Origin: Macrocystis pyrifera
Lineage: Eukaryota > Sar > Phaeophyceae > Laminariales > Laminariaceae
Reading direction: 5' to 3'
NCBI GenBank assembly: GCA_031763025.1
Contig: JASSKH010000012.1
Span: 5,427,397-5,491,396, forward strand
Length of the DNA: 64,000 nt
Position 1 is the first letter of the stretch; every line of letters starts with the position of its first letter. Made by a program: the position numbers and the translations under genes. A model generated the notes under the pieces. It ran no database searches, had not been told where the DNA came from, and saw nothing but the letters and a program-made list of their open reading frames with translations. Positions 1 through 36,000 of the stretch are shown piece by piece.

Positions 1-23018
<23,018 letters not shown>

Positions 23019-23019
23019 T

Positions 23020-23345
23020 TTGGACGAGTGAAGTTATCCGATTGGACGAGCGAGTGATCCGATTAGACGGGAGCTCTGATTGGACGAGTGGTCTGACTAA
23101 AAGGGATCCGATTGGATGAGTGACCCGATCGGACGAAGTGTCCGGTTGGACGAAGGGTCCGATTGAACGAGCGGCCCGATTGGACGAGTGGTTTTATTGG
23201 ATGAATTGTCCGATTGGATGAGTGGTCCGACTGGACGAGCGATCCGATTAAACGAGTGATCTCCGACAGGATGAGTGGTCCGAGTCGACGAGTGATCTCG
23301 GATGGGACGAGTGGCCCGATACGACGATTGGTCATATTTCGGAGA
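23020..23345 (+). repeat. Degenerate 16-17-bp minisatellite after the ClC stop codon
   Basis: About 18 units of the type GATCCGATTGGACGAGTG, beginning two bases after the stop codon, so the 3' UTR is probably made of it. Confidence 0.9.
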
Positions 23346-23665
23346 GTGATCCGCTTACACTATGGAAGTGATCCCATCAGCTTAGTAGCCTACACATATA
23401 TATCTCCCTTTCCTCGCACCACTTCCGCGCGGCCGCTCCGCTGCGATCAAACGGTGACCGGATTGGCAATTTAGTGCGGTGATATGGTTGAAGCGGGAAG
23501 CGTGGCCGGAGCTCGGGTGGTCGGTCGACCGCTGGCATCCTGTGATCGAAGATAATCATCCGTAAGTCTGTTCGTCTTGTCGCGCCGCTCTTGGCTTTAC
23601 GTGATGTGGTTGGTTTTAGCTAAACTCTTTTTTTTTGGCGAAATGGCAGAGAGAGCGAACAAGGA

Positions 23666-23667
<2 letters not shown>

Positions 23668-23720
<53 letters not shown>

Positions 23721-23732
23721 GGGGGGGGGGGG
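23668..23732 (+). repeat. Poly(G) tract
   Basis: About 50 G with an A-interrupted extension, no CT element end attached, followed by GAGGAGGAGGAAGAGG. Confidence 0.9.
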
Positions 23733-24089
23733 CGAGGAGGAGGAGGAAGAGGAAGCGCGTCTTGCGGATGCTGGAGGTCGACGTATGTACCGTGTCGAAC
23801 AAGTGTGAATACTGCTTGCTACTGCCTCAAAGAGGGAGGTTGGCTGTGTGGCTGCTGCGGATGCTGCTGCTGATGCCGTTGTTGTGCCTGCTGCTGCTGT
23901 AGAGGCTGGGGTTGGGGTTGTCAGGGTCTGGGAGGGCAGGGAGGGGGGGGCTGGGCTGCCCTTGTAGTACGACCCTCCGGGAGCCGAGCCCAGCGTCCCC
24001 GATTTACATCAGGGATCAGATGCAACGAGGGGTGGGAGGCAGTGGCCGTGGGCGATGTGGGAACGCGCAAAGCGTGCATGCCGAGATCG

Positions 24090-24235
24090 GACAGAGAGAT
24101 CACGAGCTAGATCTATCTACAGTACGTGGATCCTCACCTGCCGTTATGCGATGGTGTGCAGGATCTGTATAGTACAGATCCAATCCTGGAAACCTGTCCT
24201 ACTGCAGGTCATGCAGGTTGTAGCGGTTGCCACCC
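24090..24235 (+). repeat. GATC-rich interspersed repeat
   Basis: AGATCTATCTACAGTACG, CCTGCCGTTATGCGATGG, GTGCAGGATCTGTA and CATGCAG share order and sequence with 37255-37405 (GATCTATCTATCTACAG, CCTTGCCGCTATGAG, GTGCATTGCAGAATCTG, CATGCAG). Related GATC palindromes occur near 1955-2050 and 11020-11270. Confidence 0.6.
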
Positions 24236-26090
24236 TTTAGCATGGGCTAAATCAAACATATGAGGTGTCTACCTGCCGTCGGAAAGATCTATCTGCCGTC
24301 GGAAAGATCTAGATATGTATGATCTGTGTGATGTGTGATGTGTGGAATCATTCCCGGTGCACCTCCTCGTCTTGTTTCTGCTGGCGGTGTGGCGTTGCCT
24401 CTCCCTTTTTGCCCTGGGCAAACGAACACCGCCCTCGTTTCCGTACAGGTAGTGGTCATTGACTGGTGTTGGTGCTGTCTATCAATGGCGTGTACAAAGC
24501 ATTTTTCTCGGGCTTCTATTAATAATACTAATGATAATCGGTGTTTGCATGTGATTATTAAGGTGCATGTGCGTGGTGGCTAGGAAAAGGGTCATTCCTA
24601 GCGAACAAATAATTATCACGGAATAGTCGTGACAAACAAACAAAAAAAGCGAAATTTTAGCGAATCTAGATACTTCTTACGAATCGTGTACCTGGTACTT
24701 TTCAACGAAAATAAAGACAATTTGAAGTCATGTTACACTTCGTGACAAAAGTCCGTGATTCGCTTTATATAACGTGGCTTAATTAACCCCATATTCCTGG
24801 TGAAAAAAAAAAAGCACAACACACAATACGTTCTATATCGGGGGTCGATAGGGAGGGGGGCCCACAAAACATGTTATGTGCGTGCGCAAAAAATCAGGAT
24901 CGATCTCCCAAAAAATGGCGTGATCATTTTGAGGCAGTTATTGTGCGGAAAACATGTGTGTAATTTGCGTACAGTAGGAGTAGTTGCCTTGCAATGACTG
25001 GGTTTCAGCGAATACGATTTTTGGCGATATATTCCACCAGGTGCGTACTTGATTGAAAATGACCTTACGCGGTCAATTATTCGAATGCGAACGTTTTGTA
25101 GGCATGCCTTGGAGGTGCTGTGACTTGAATCGGCTCGTTCATGAAAAAATAGGGAAAAAATGGTTTATTCCTACTTTGAACTACTTTACTGAAGAAGCGC
25201 CTGAACTGACATTTGTTTTAGCTTTGAAGGCCTGTGGTGGTTGGTGGAGATAGGGATTGCATTTACGCCAGTCCTAGGCCTTTAAGAAAAAAACTGGTTA
25301 TGCCACCCTCTTCCACTCTTCATGGTAGACATTAGCTATTCCATGCGGTATTCCCGACGGATACAATTTAGAACGTTATGCGCGCACCGGCCCATATATC
25401 GTGCATCATGTGTGTGTATTCTTCACATTAAACCGCTCATCGACATCCAGCACGCCCACAGTGTCTGTGCCGACTCTTCACCCTCGTATACGTGAAGAGA
25501 TCGTAGCTTCGTGTTGTCCCCGAGAAATGTGTGTGGCGGGTGTCTGGTGTGTCTGGTGAAAATATAGCGGATTAGAAAGGCGGGGGTTGATCGCGAACAA
25601 AACGGTTTCCTACTGCTGTGTAGTATCTGATACTTTTCGGTACTCGTAGCGCGAGGGGAGAAGAATATGCGCCGTATGTATATACGTAAAACCGACACGG
25701 GAAGCGAACAGTATTATTGCCCCACCCACCCTGAACCGCTACCCGCCGTGATGCATTTCATGTGTAATACCAGGTAGAGGACTACCCTTGAATCGAGATT
25801 ATTTAAACACCGTACGCGTACGTAGTACGTCATACGCGATCCTTTGTTGCCTATAGGGTCCTGTATCGAGCACTCTATTTCTGTTGAACCCTGCATCTAT
25901 CTACAGATCAGATGCAGTATTTATATTCTGTTCTCGAACGATCGCGCTTTGGCAGGGCGCAAACACGCAAGGCTCACGGCTCACGGACTCAACACCAAAC
26001 TCATCGTCAACGCTAGACCGTTTTTTTCTACTTTGTTTTTTTTCGTCGATCATCAGTCAGTCGGCGAGTCGTCGTACAGTCTTCAACACG

Positions 26091-26199
26091 TATTACGGGG
26101 GTCCATAGTTAATGGGACCAAATTTTGTTAGTAAAAATACGTAAATATGTAGGTTTTTATCTATGACATAGGTCCTATTAACTATGGAACCCCGTAATA
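26091..26199. mobile_element. Foldback element TF1
   Basis: TATTACGGGGGTCCATAGTT to ATTAACTATGGAACCCCGTA, about 550 bp upstream of the RPN10 start codon. Confidence 0.9.
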
Positions 26200-26744
26200 G
26201 CATACATACAGCAGTATTTTTGTGGTCCGAGTGCATCATCCTCGGTTTGAAAGAAAATAGTCTGCGCTGATGCCACCAGCTGATGCGCTGTGCTGTTGTG
26301 TCTTCAGTCTTCAGTTGTCCCTCCAACTGTATCCATGATCACCAGTCACTAGGAGGAGACGAAACGTTAACGTTTGGTTTAGGTCGTACGTGGTCGGGCA
26401 AAGATCGGACCGATCTGCTACCAGATGTCGTTTCAGATTTCTGTCCGTTTCACTCAATAGTCACGCCTCTGAAATACCTGGAACTCCCGAAAGCGCAAAG
26501 TTATAAATTTATTTATCTCCCGATTTCCCCAAGCCAGAGTCTAACGCGCAGCCTTCTAGGGACTTCAGGGGCATCGGATAAGGAAGAGACACGCACAGAC
26601 TCTGAATCATATAGGTGGTCTACGCTGCACGGAAATTACGGAAGCCAGAAGCGCTGATTCTCCGGCAAAGGAGTGCTGTTCTCAAGCAAGAAAATACGCA
26701 ATCGTCTCGAGTTTTTCCAAAGCTCAGAGTAGAAACAGGCCACC

Positions 26745-26770
26745 ATGCCTCTCGAGTCGACGATGATATG
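26745..26770 (+). CDS. RPN10: RPN10 exon 1, 26-nt micro-exon with start codon
   Basis: ATG in a GCCACCATGC context. Encodes MPLESTMI plus two bases of a Cys codon, then donor GTGAGA at 26771. Joined to 29628 it reads [20 protein letters not shown], as in RPN10 of other eukaryotes. The intron that follows is 2.86 kb. Confidence 0.9.
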
Positions 26771-29700
26771 GTGAGACGGCAGCACTGCGCTGTGCTGTTT
26801 TTCGCGTGCTTGCTCTGGTTGTGCTTTGACCGCGAACCCTACTTGTGTGCGAGGTGTTGCTCGGCCTGTCGATCTGGGTGTAGACTCCCACGCCACCCCC
26901 TGGGCAAGACTGACGAGCAAACGAACGGGTTCCGCTCGAAGAACCAACTCCTGTTTCTGCCCTGTTTTCCAAATGTTTGATAGTGTTGTGCACTGCTGTA
27001 CGTACGTACAGCACAGGCTACCTACCTACCCCAGCCGAGCTAAATCTCGAGCATCTGATGAGATGGACCGCGACCCACAGCAGTCTGCGTGGCCTTGGCC
27101 TTGAGAGCAAGCAATGTAGCGTGGGGCTGCTTGTTTGCACGAGCGGTGTCAGGTTTGCGAGCCCCTCCTCGTCCGGCGGTCATGCCCAGCCCTCAGGATT
27201 AAAAATGGAACCGTATTCGTACATACCGGTACCGTGAAGCGGCCCAAAAAACTTGCAGCAGCAGCAGCAGTACTACTGCTGTATTGTTAATAATGGTAGC
27301 CACGGGTATCACCATGATGCGCGAGCCTCGTGCAGGTCCTTACATTGCAGTTCGGACACGTCCCCATGTAGTATCTCAGCAGTCTGGGCTGCTCCTGCTG
27401 ATTGATGTTGTATGCACGACCACGTACTGTGTAACCTGGCACCCTGATATTATTAATAGTACTGCTGTACAGCAAGCAGTACGAGGTACTTAGTGCGGAA
27501 CAGCGTCATACTGCTGTTAATACCTGTACTGTTTCGTAAAACTGGCACCATGAACAACAAGCAATACGAGGAAAGGCAGGCTGAGATTTCCAGGATATTT
27601 TTAGAACAAGAAATTCAGGAGCCGTTACGTGCTACAGTATATTGAAAGTTAAGTGCAGAACCCACCCATCCTCAAATGGAAGAAACCCAGCCTGGACCAG
27701 CTTTCCTTTTCCCTTGTTATTACGTAGTATTTCATTGTTTTGAGGATATTCATACCCGGTCCTATCCCCATTGCTGTAGATCGTACCGCCTCGGTATCAC
27801 TACAATCCTCCTTCAGTAGGCCATCCTGGCTCCTCGGGGGCACTATGAGATGCTATACCTCTAGTTGCTGACCCCCGGAGTGTGGTCATACCACACACAA
27901 ACCACCTCGGTGTGTCTCCATGCTCAAACATGAAGAGGTCTGTCTACGTGCTACGGGACTACCTCCCGGCATTTGGCGTTGACGGTCCTGATGCGAGACT
28001 ACGTATATACCATACCATAGCAGCTTTAGTATTTTATTAATAGTGTATTAGGTGTCCTGTGCCGTTTGTCGTGTGTAATCGTCGTTTCGATTCGTCTTTT
28101 TTCCCTCTTAATCCCGCTCACAGAGCTGTGTGAGCTGGCAAGACTCAAGTCAACTACTGCAGTTATCAGTCGGGCAAATAGTGTTTTGGTTGTTTCCCGG
28201 AGGTGCCGATTATCGAGGCGTGGACACCCCCCCCTAATAATGAATCTTCACGGAGGTTTTTGTGTTGGCGCCTAAAGCCGACCCTCCGACCCGAACCCTT
28301 ACCCGAACCCTGAGTCGTTGATCAGTGCTGGGATGCTGTGCTTGGTAAGACTCTTACAGTAGATTTATTCGGCCGGCTTGGATGCTGTGCATGGAAAGAC
28401 TCAATTAATAGGTTGATTTGGCTCGCTCGGGATGCTGTGGCTTGGAAAAATTCTACCAGGTAGGTTGAATGAGCTGCGTACCAGATATAACATACCCCTT
28501 AGCCAATCAGCGTCCGCAAATAGCTACCTTAGGAAGATTCACTATCAGCACGCGTGCACCTGCTGCGATTGTCGGAATTACGGGGGTTTCCGTATTTTCA
28601 GGAAGGATTGTTGAATGTGGGTGGGATACATTTTTTCTTTTCTGAGCACGCCCCCCTCCCCCCCCCTCGGCCGAGGCGGACTGATGTTGGCTTTTGCTTC
28701 GCTTGCCTGACTTGAGTCGGCACGTCAGTTGACCATGAGCTGGCTGATCCCAACCAACTTGCCGACTAAGGCCGGTTCATTGGCTGACGGCACCTACCGA
28801 CTATCGGCAGTTAAAAGTCGTGAAATCCTGGCAACTCACAATTCTACATACAAGGTTGATAGACTACAATAGTCTACAGCTGTATCGGCCCTCTCGCACG
28901 CACTCGGAATTAGAAACCAGATACTGCTGATGCATGCTAGATCCTTATTTAAGAAAAATTGTGTTCCACACTAGCTTCAGTATAGTATCCACTCCATAAG
29001 TAATTTTTTTCCCCGTAAATGTGAAGGCTGAGTTTCTTGTGGGCGTTCGTTCTTGTGAGAGAGGGCCGGAAGTGTCCGGTATCGTCTTGTAGTACCAAAA
29101 CGGCCATTGTACTCGAGGACAGACTGATACTGCTGTGTGTTATCCAGCCCCTGGGGTTTCGTTTTGATAGGGAAGCCTTTAAGGCTGTACTGCGTAATAT
29201 TCTACATGGGAGACCGCGGGTTGACACCTGCACTGACCGCCCCAAATACCAAACCTAGGATATTAAGGCCGGAAAAGGCCTTGACGCGCGCCAAAAAAGA
29301 CCAGCTTCCTATTCGGTACCAATCTGTCCGGTAATATAGTGATCATTTGGAATCTAAAGTGAAAAATAAACGAGTATAATATTCCCGGCCAGAGTGGTAA
29401 CATGTTTGCTTATTGTGAATACTACTGTTTTTGCTCATGTTATATATATATAAATACACATTTGGTCATACTCCGTTCTTCGGTAAGGGGGTTTCCCAGA
29501 TATTTTTCAGCCTTGCTGCCTGCTATCAATACAGCAGTTCATACTACCTGGCACTTTAACCGATTGCTCGTATTATGCTGTTTTTTTTTTTCCGGTCGCT
29601 GGGGTGGGTTTTCTTGTGGTACCGAAGCCTGGATAACTCGGAGTGGATGAGAAACGGGGACTACATCCCCACGCGGATGGAGGCCCAGCACGACGCGGCG

Positions 29701-31594
29701 AACCTGCTGTGCGGGGCCAAGACGCAGTCCAACCCGGAGAGCACGGTGAGTGTTGGGTGTGAGGGGCTAGTCGATGTCGGTGTCGATGTAGGATTCGTTT
29801 CGTACGGAGAAAGAGCGCATCTGTCGGCATGCGTTTTGGTGGGGCTGTGAAATAGGGCATGCCTTGGCTGGACTTGTTTGTTGAGCGGGGAAATACCTGT
29901 ATCACACCATATCGCGCCATATATACCATACCATATCATATCATACCATACCGTACCAGTACATACCCTGCCGTATCATACCGTACCCTGTTGTTAGGGG
30001 GGTAGTCGATGTCGGCATCGGTGTAGGAGTCGTTTCATACGAAGGATGAGCGCTTGTGTTGTAGTTAGGGCGTGCCTTTTAGTAGTAGGGCTGTGTATTA
30101 ATGGTAAGGCATGCCTTTTAGTAAGGCATGCCTTGGCTGGCCTTCTTTGTTGGAGAAATATCTGTATCGTATCATATCATATCATACCAGACCATATAAT
30201 GTCGTGTCATATCATGATCATATCATATATCATATCATATCATACCGTAACATGCCATATAATATCATATCATATCGTATCATAGCATAGTATAGCACAT
30301 CCTATCATATCATATCATATCAGACCATATCATATCATGTCATATCAGAATCATATCATATCGTATCGTATCGTACCATATCATATCATACCATACCATA
30401 CCATACCATACCGTACCATACCATACCATACCATGCGAAACCAAACCACACCATACCATATAACATCGCACCGCATCTCAGGTTGGCGTTCTGACCATGG
30501 CCGGAAGGGGACCCGAGCTGCTGGTGAGCCCAACGGACGACATGGGCAAGATCCTGTCCTCCCTTCACGGAGTTTCGATTCACGGGAAGACGAACTTCTC
30601 CGCTGCAATCAAAATCGCTCAGGTGTGTATGTTGTGTATCTGTCCATTCACACGCACGCAACCTACACCCCAAGTCTTGGGGCTCGCCCCATTGAGCGGG
30701 CGGCGTCAGCCGCAGAGAGCCCTTGTATGCATGAAAATACAATAAAAAACAAGCAGCTGTGAGGAGATCATCTTTGCAAGCTGTGCGATACTATTACGGG
30801 GGTCCATAGTCAATATGACCTATGGTATACATAAAAAAAAACTATATATTTACCTATTTTTACTAACAGTATTTGGTCCTATTTACTAGGGTCCCCCGTA
30901 ATAGTGATACTTCGATATGTCACAGGTGTACCGGTAGTTGTGTTTGTGAATTTTTTCGTCCGTTTTCGAACGTATCTCTTCGTGTATACGCCGTACTTCT
31001 CGGCCAAGCGCGAAGGGGGTCGGGGAGGCCGTCCGGTCACAGTCGTCGAGTCTGGGCGCGATTCGTACAGTGTGGAGCGTGGAGCAATACGTATTAGGGC
31101 TGTGAACTGGCTCACTAAAAGTCGCCTGCTATTAATAGTTAATAGTTGATAACTGGTAGATCTTACTGTTAACGATAATCCCTTACGTTATTTTTTCCGG
31201 CCAAGTACCTAAACCAAACCTGTCCTCTCTCCTCTCGTCCGTCTGCACTCTGTACTCTGCGGTGATTGACCTTTGCGAAGCTTGGCGCTATTTTGTTGCG
31301 TGACATTTGTTTGTGGCTCGTACTGCGTTCGTTTTGGAGAATACATACAGCCAGCTATTACGGGGGTCCATAGTTAACAGGACCAAATATTGTTAGTAAA
31401 AAATACCTAAATATATACATTTTTATGTATGCCATAGGTCCTGTTAACTATAGACTCCCGTAATAGTTAGATTGCGCGTTCGCCACCGAACTACTGTATT
31501 TCAATCAGTTTGATTGCTTCGCCACCCAAGTGGTTGGATTGCTTCGCCACCCAAGCAAATTAGTTACAGTGGGGTGCCCGTTTTAAGACCACCC

Positions 31595-31629
<35 letters not shown>

Positions 31630-33050
31630 CCCCAAGACTTTTCGGGAGATTTATTAAGACCAGGTAGATCGACTTGCCACGAGAAAGAATTACTTGGAAC
31701 TAGTATAGTCAGTAGTAAAAGATAGCACCATGTTAGAGATAAGACCGCGTCTACTGGCATGTCACGGGGTGGTCTTAAATTGGCTCTTGAATTGGGTACC
31801 CCCGTACAATAGGATTGCTTCGCCCCCCAACTAATGACTGGCCGTCGAGGCCGCAGCCAACGCATGCCTCACTCACAGCCCTGTTAAATATCTAGCACCG
31901 CTCTGGACGGAAATAAAAAGACCGTTCTATATTCATGTTAGTGTTTAAACGGTCCTTATATTGCCGTTCTAGAGTGGTATATATCTATCTTTTACTACTC
32001 TGTCGTAGAGCGATCGAGAATTATCGGTAGGAATATCGAGAATATGCAGTATGAATAGTAGACCATTCATGATAGCATGCACTCCAGAATATAAACGCCT
32101 GTTCCGGGGGGCTTATGTAGTAAGAACCCATGATGGACCCCAAAACACGTGTATTTCCCCTGTTTTAACACACCGTATTTTGGTTCTGATCACTACTGCA
32201 TGTTCCTTCTGGACCCTCTCGTGTAGATTTTTGTGAATCGTGTGTGTGGCCTTATCCATAACTTTTTTCGAATCACTTGAGTATTTACATCGTCGTTCGG
32301 TACGCGGAAAGGCATACCTTATCGGTGCGACCAAGCATCGCTGAGGTGTACCAGGTATAGCTAGGCATCATTTTTTCACGCGTTGCCGGTGCGTCGTAAG
32401 GAAGCGATGTCTATGGAGACGCTCTGGAATTTTATTGAGGTTTGGTCAAGGTCCGGTCGGGTTTTTTTTTTTTTTCGTTGTGTCGATTCGCTCGATAAAC
32501 CCGAGCCCCGCCTGCCCCTCCCCCCTCACCCTACAGCAGCAGCGGGAGAGAGGTTCGCGTTGATATTGCCCGGACTGGTTTGATTGTCATGGTGCGTCCC
32601 CTTCCGTTGTCGTTGATGGACGTGTCACGCTCGCGACCGGATCGTATCGGTAAAAGTCACACCTGGTACCCTACCCTGCCATGCCAGCCCTATCCTACCC
32701 AACTCAACCCTACCCTACCCTACCCTACCCTACCCTACCCTACTCTTCCCTACCCTGTTCCCTACCATGCCCTACCCTACCCTACCCTCGCCCACCCCTC
32801 GCTCTACTCTACTACCCCTAACTTTACTCTACGCTACCCTGCCAAACCCTACCCTACCTTACCCGACGTACGCTCCCCCACCCCCCTCCCCCTTTTTTTT
32901 TCTCCCGTTGCCCTGACTTGTGTCTTGTTTTGCCTGCCGGCTCGTGTGTGTTCGACCTACCTAAGCTCGCCCTCAAGCACCGCAGAAACAAGCACGGCGG
33001 GCAGAGGATCATCATCTTCGTTTCCTCCCCCCTATTGGCGATGAGGTGCG

Positions 33051-33094
<44 letters not shown>

Positions 33095-36000
33095 CTGCCA
33101 TGATTCCCTCGCAGCTTTGCCATGGCGTGCGGAATAGGCCGCGTTTCGTTTTTCGTTTGAGTAATTCGTACCAAAGGTATTAATGTATGTCTTTTTATTT
33201 ATTTATTGTCGTTTTTGATTGTAATGGTAGAATGGTAGTGATTCATCCCATGAAAGGGGGTGGTAGTGATCCATCCCCTGCTTTTTGATAATTTGACGAA
33301 TTTTCCAGATTTTTACGTAGGAGTGCGCCGTCGTTCGTGAGTGAGGTCTGGGCATTCTGGTGTCTCATTTTTTTGTTCGCCGGTACGTGCATCTTGCTTT
33401 CGCCCTATATTGCAGTACAGTAGTTGCTTGCTGGATATCCTGGGGGGGTCAGAATTAATGGTGTATCTGAATGACAGTGCCTGCAGTGGTCTCTCTACGG
33501 TGCCGGTTGAGTAGGGCCGGCTGCCCTCTCTTGTCCCTGTGGAATAAGTCGCTTGGCACAGATGACCTTAACCAGCGTGGAAGTGTGCGGAGTAATTAGT
33601 GCCGGTTGGTTGCCGCTATATATAGTGCCGGTATTGCTGGCCTGGCGCATACCATACCGGCACTATAGAGGGACCACCACTACTGCTGTACGTACTCAGC
33701 ACTTTTTTGGCCAAAATGTTTCTGGGTGATTGGGGGGCTTGTCGACCGAAGGGACTACCTATTCCCAATTTCGTTTGTCTTTTGCAAAAAACAAGAATCG
33801 ATGTTCAGCCTTAGGCCATGGATGGGTATATTGCTCGTGTGGTCAAGCGTGCGCATTTTCTTGAAAGCCTTTTTTTGGGTGACTTTCTTGTAGTATGTAA
33901 CTCCTCAAGTGAGGAAAGGGCCTCAGGAGTGCCGTCAAAAATGTCTAGACATGTCAAGCAAGACCAAAGGTGTGCTGTCAAGGGTATAAGTCCGATTGTT
34001 CCACACTAGAACCTAGTGGTTTGGTGTCAGTCAAGGCGTGTTAAGGAAACGTTGCTGTCTGTCAAGGGGTAAAAGTGCTGTCTCTTTTGACATCTCTGAC
34101 TACCGTACGTAGCACCTTGTTTTTTTTGTTCGTCTTTTTGTCTTTCTTTGGTTCTTGTTTCTTCTTGCTTTTCATTTTGTCTGTTTTTTCTCTGTTGCCT
34201 TCCCAGCGATTGGTTTTCTTCTATTTTAGTGTAATCTCACGGGAGGAACCCTCCTTGATTTGCGAAAACGGCTACAGCTGTTTTCATAGCAGTACACGAA
34301 GGCGTGTGTGTTGGGCCGGAAAGGGACACGGCACGGTGGGAGAAGTTTGTGCTGCGATACCCGCAGATTTTGAGGCCTGTATTCAACGTGTTATATCGTT
34401 TATCGTGCACGTCATATACACGTTCTAGTTTGCTGTTTTTGGGCTCCCTCTTATTTTATGGAACCCCCCCCCCCCCCCCCCCCCCCCCCCGAAAACTCTG
34501 ACGTTTTGCGGAAAACCCTCTCTCACTAATAGCTTCCTCTCACCCACGCCGAAAATCCCAATACTTTTTGGAAATCCCTCTACGACCCCTACATGTATAT
34601 ACCCACCCCGATAATTCCGATGTTTTGTGGAAACCCCTCTCATCCACGCCGGAAATCTCGATAGTTTGTGAAAACCCTTATGCCGCCCCCCTGTTGTACG
34701 TACCCTCCCCGAATTTTCGGGCGTTCAGACGAAGGCGCTGGTGACGGTGGGCAAGATGTTGAAAAAGAACAACGTGGCGGCTGATGTGGTCTCCATGGGG
34801 GAAACGGACGACAACCAGGTGCGGGGGCGTCTTCCCTCGTTCTGATGTTTTCGGGCGAGAGCCTCACGTACCCGGTAGTACTACGGGGGACCATAGTAAG
34901 TAGGACCAAAAATTGTTAGTAGAAATAGGTAAAAATATTGGTTTTTGTGTGTACCGTAGGTCCTATTTACTATGGTCCTGCGTACTGAGAGTAGGCGGGA
35001 CCCACGGTGGGCCTAAAGCCATGTACAGCAGTAGTATGCAGTGGTTCCTCTGTAGTGCCGGTATGTTGCCAGGCCCATACACCCGGCATTATTTATAGCG
35101 GGCACCGGCGTTAGTTGTAGCGGGCACCGGCATTTTATGTTGCAGGCACAGAGGTTATGTATATATAGCGGGTACCGGCACTATCTGTAGCCGGTGTCCC
35201 CGGTGGCTTGGTAGGCGGTCCGCGAGCCTATCAAGATCAATTTCGTGAGTTCGAGTCTCACCGAGTGCATGCTCATAGGGACTTTTTCTTGCATAAAATT
35301 GATTAGCGGAAAGCGCCAGAGCGTGAGTTAGCTGTACATTCGATGAAAATCGACGAGCAGTGGGAATGCTGAACCCTATGCGCGATAAAAAATAAAGGCA
35401 CGTACCGGGGGGGAGAAGGGACGACACCTGTGACCACGGCTTGTCCAGAAGATCGTCGAGGGTAAAACCTCCTACGAGTACGAGTGGGCTGGAAAGTAGA
35501 AGTGATGATGAAAAAAAAAAAAAAAAAAAAAAAAAATAGCGGGCACCGGTATTATATATAGGCGGCACCGGCATTATTTATAGCCGGCACCGGCATTATT
35601 TATAGTCGGCACCGGCATTATATATAGCGGGCATCGGCATTATTTATGGCCGGCACCGACATTATTTATAGTGGGAACCGGCATTATATGTAGTGGGCAC
35701 AGGCGTTATGTATATATAGCCGGGTACCGGTATTATATATAGCGGGCACCGGTGTTATATATAGCGGGCACCGGGATTATGTATAGTGGGCACCAGCAAT
35801 ATTTATAGCCGGCACCGGCATTATATATAGCGGGCACCGGCATTATTCCGCACGCTCCCGCACCGGATAATTTTATACGTGGCGAGCGATTTCAGGGGCA
35901 TTGTTGTATCGGCACTATAGAGGGACCCCTACCGTACTGGGCGGCCGTGGTAGTACGGAAGACCACAGTAAATAGGACCTAGTATTGTGTGTAAAATTAC

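Larger units (their letters stand above)
23733..26744. other. Intergenic region between ClC and RPN10
   Basis: No gene recognised. Contains CTG-type repeats (23855-23905), a GATC-rich diverged repeat at 24090-24235 related to 37240-37410, TACCWGGTA at 24689 and 25768, and one TF1 (26091). The RPN10 promoter and 5' UTR should lie in the last few hundred bases; I see no convincing TATA box. Confidence 0.5.
35023..35938. mobile_element. TF3 element swollen by a minisatellite and a nested A-SINE
   Basis: Left end TACAGCAGTAGTATGCAGTGG, TTCCTCTGTAGTGCCGG; right end ATCGGCACTATAGAGGGACC..TACCGTA. Other TF3 copies are ~200 bp; this one is 916 bp because of 21-bp repeats (TATAGCGGGCACCGGCATTA) and an inserted SINE. 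Confidence 0.75.

Noticed and set aside
26283..26657. 124-residue frame upstream of RPN10 as a small gene
   Set aside because: No recognised domain, no splice partners, and it sits where the RPN10 promoter and 5' UTR should be.
29108..29150. [15 protein letters not shown] peptide as the first RPN10 exon
   Set aside because: It resembles MVLE...I but lacks an ATG and a phase-correct donor. The exon at 26745-26770 fits far better.
32660..32875. Telomeric repeat
   Set aside because: Unit is CCCTA/CCTAC, 5 bp and degenerate, in the middle of the RPN10 gene.
35195..35275. tRNA gene (box A and box B present)
   Set aside because: The same sequence is followed by a common body and poly(A) in three copies, so it is a SINE head. 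Also no clean acceptor stem.
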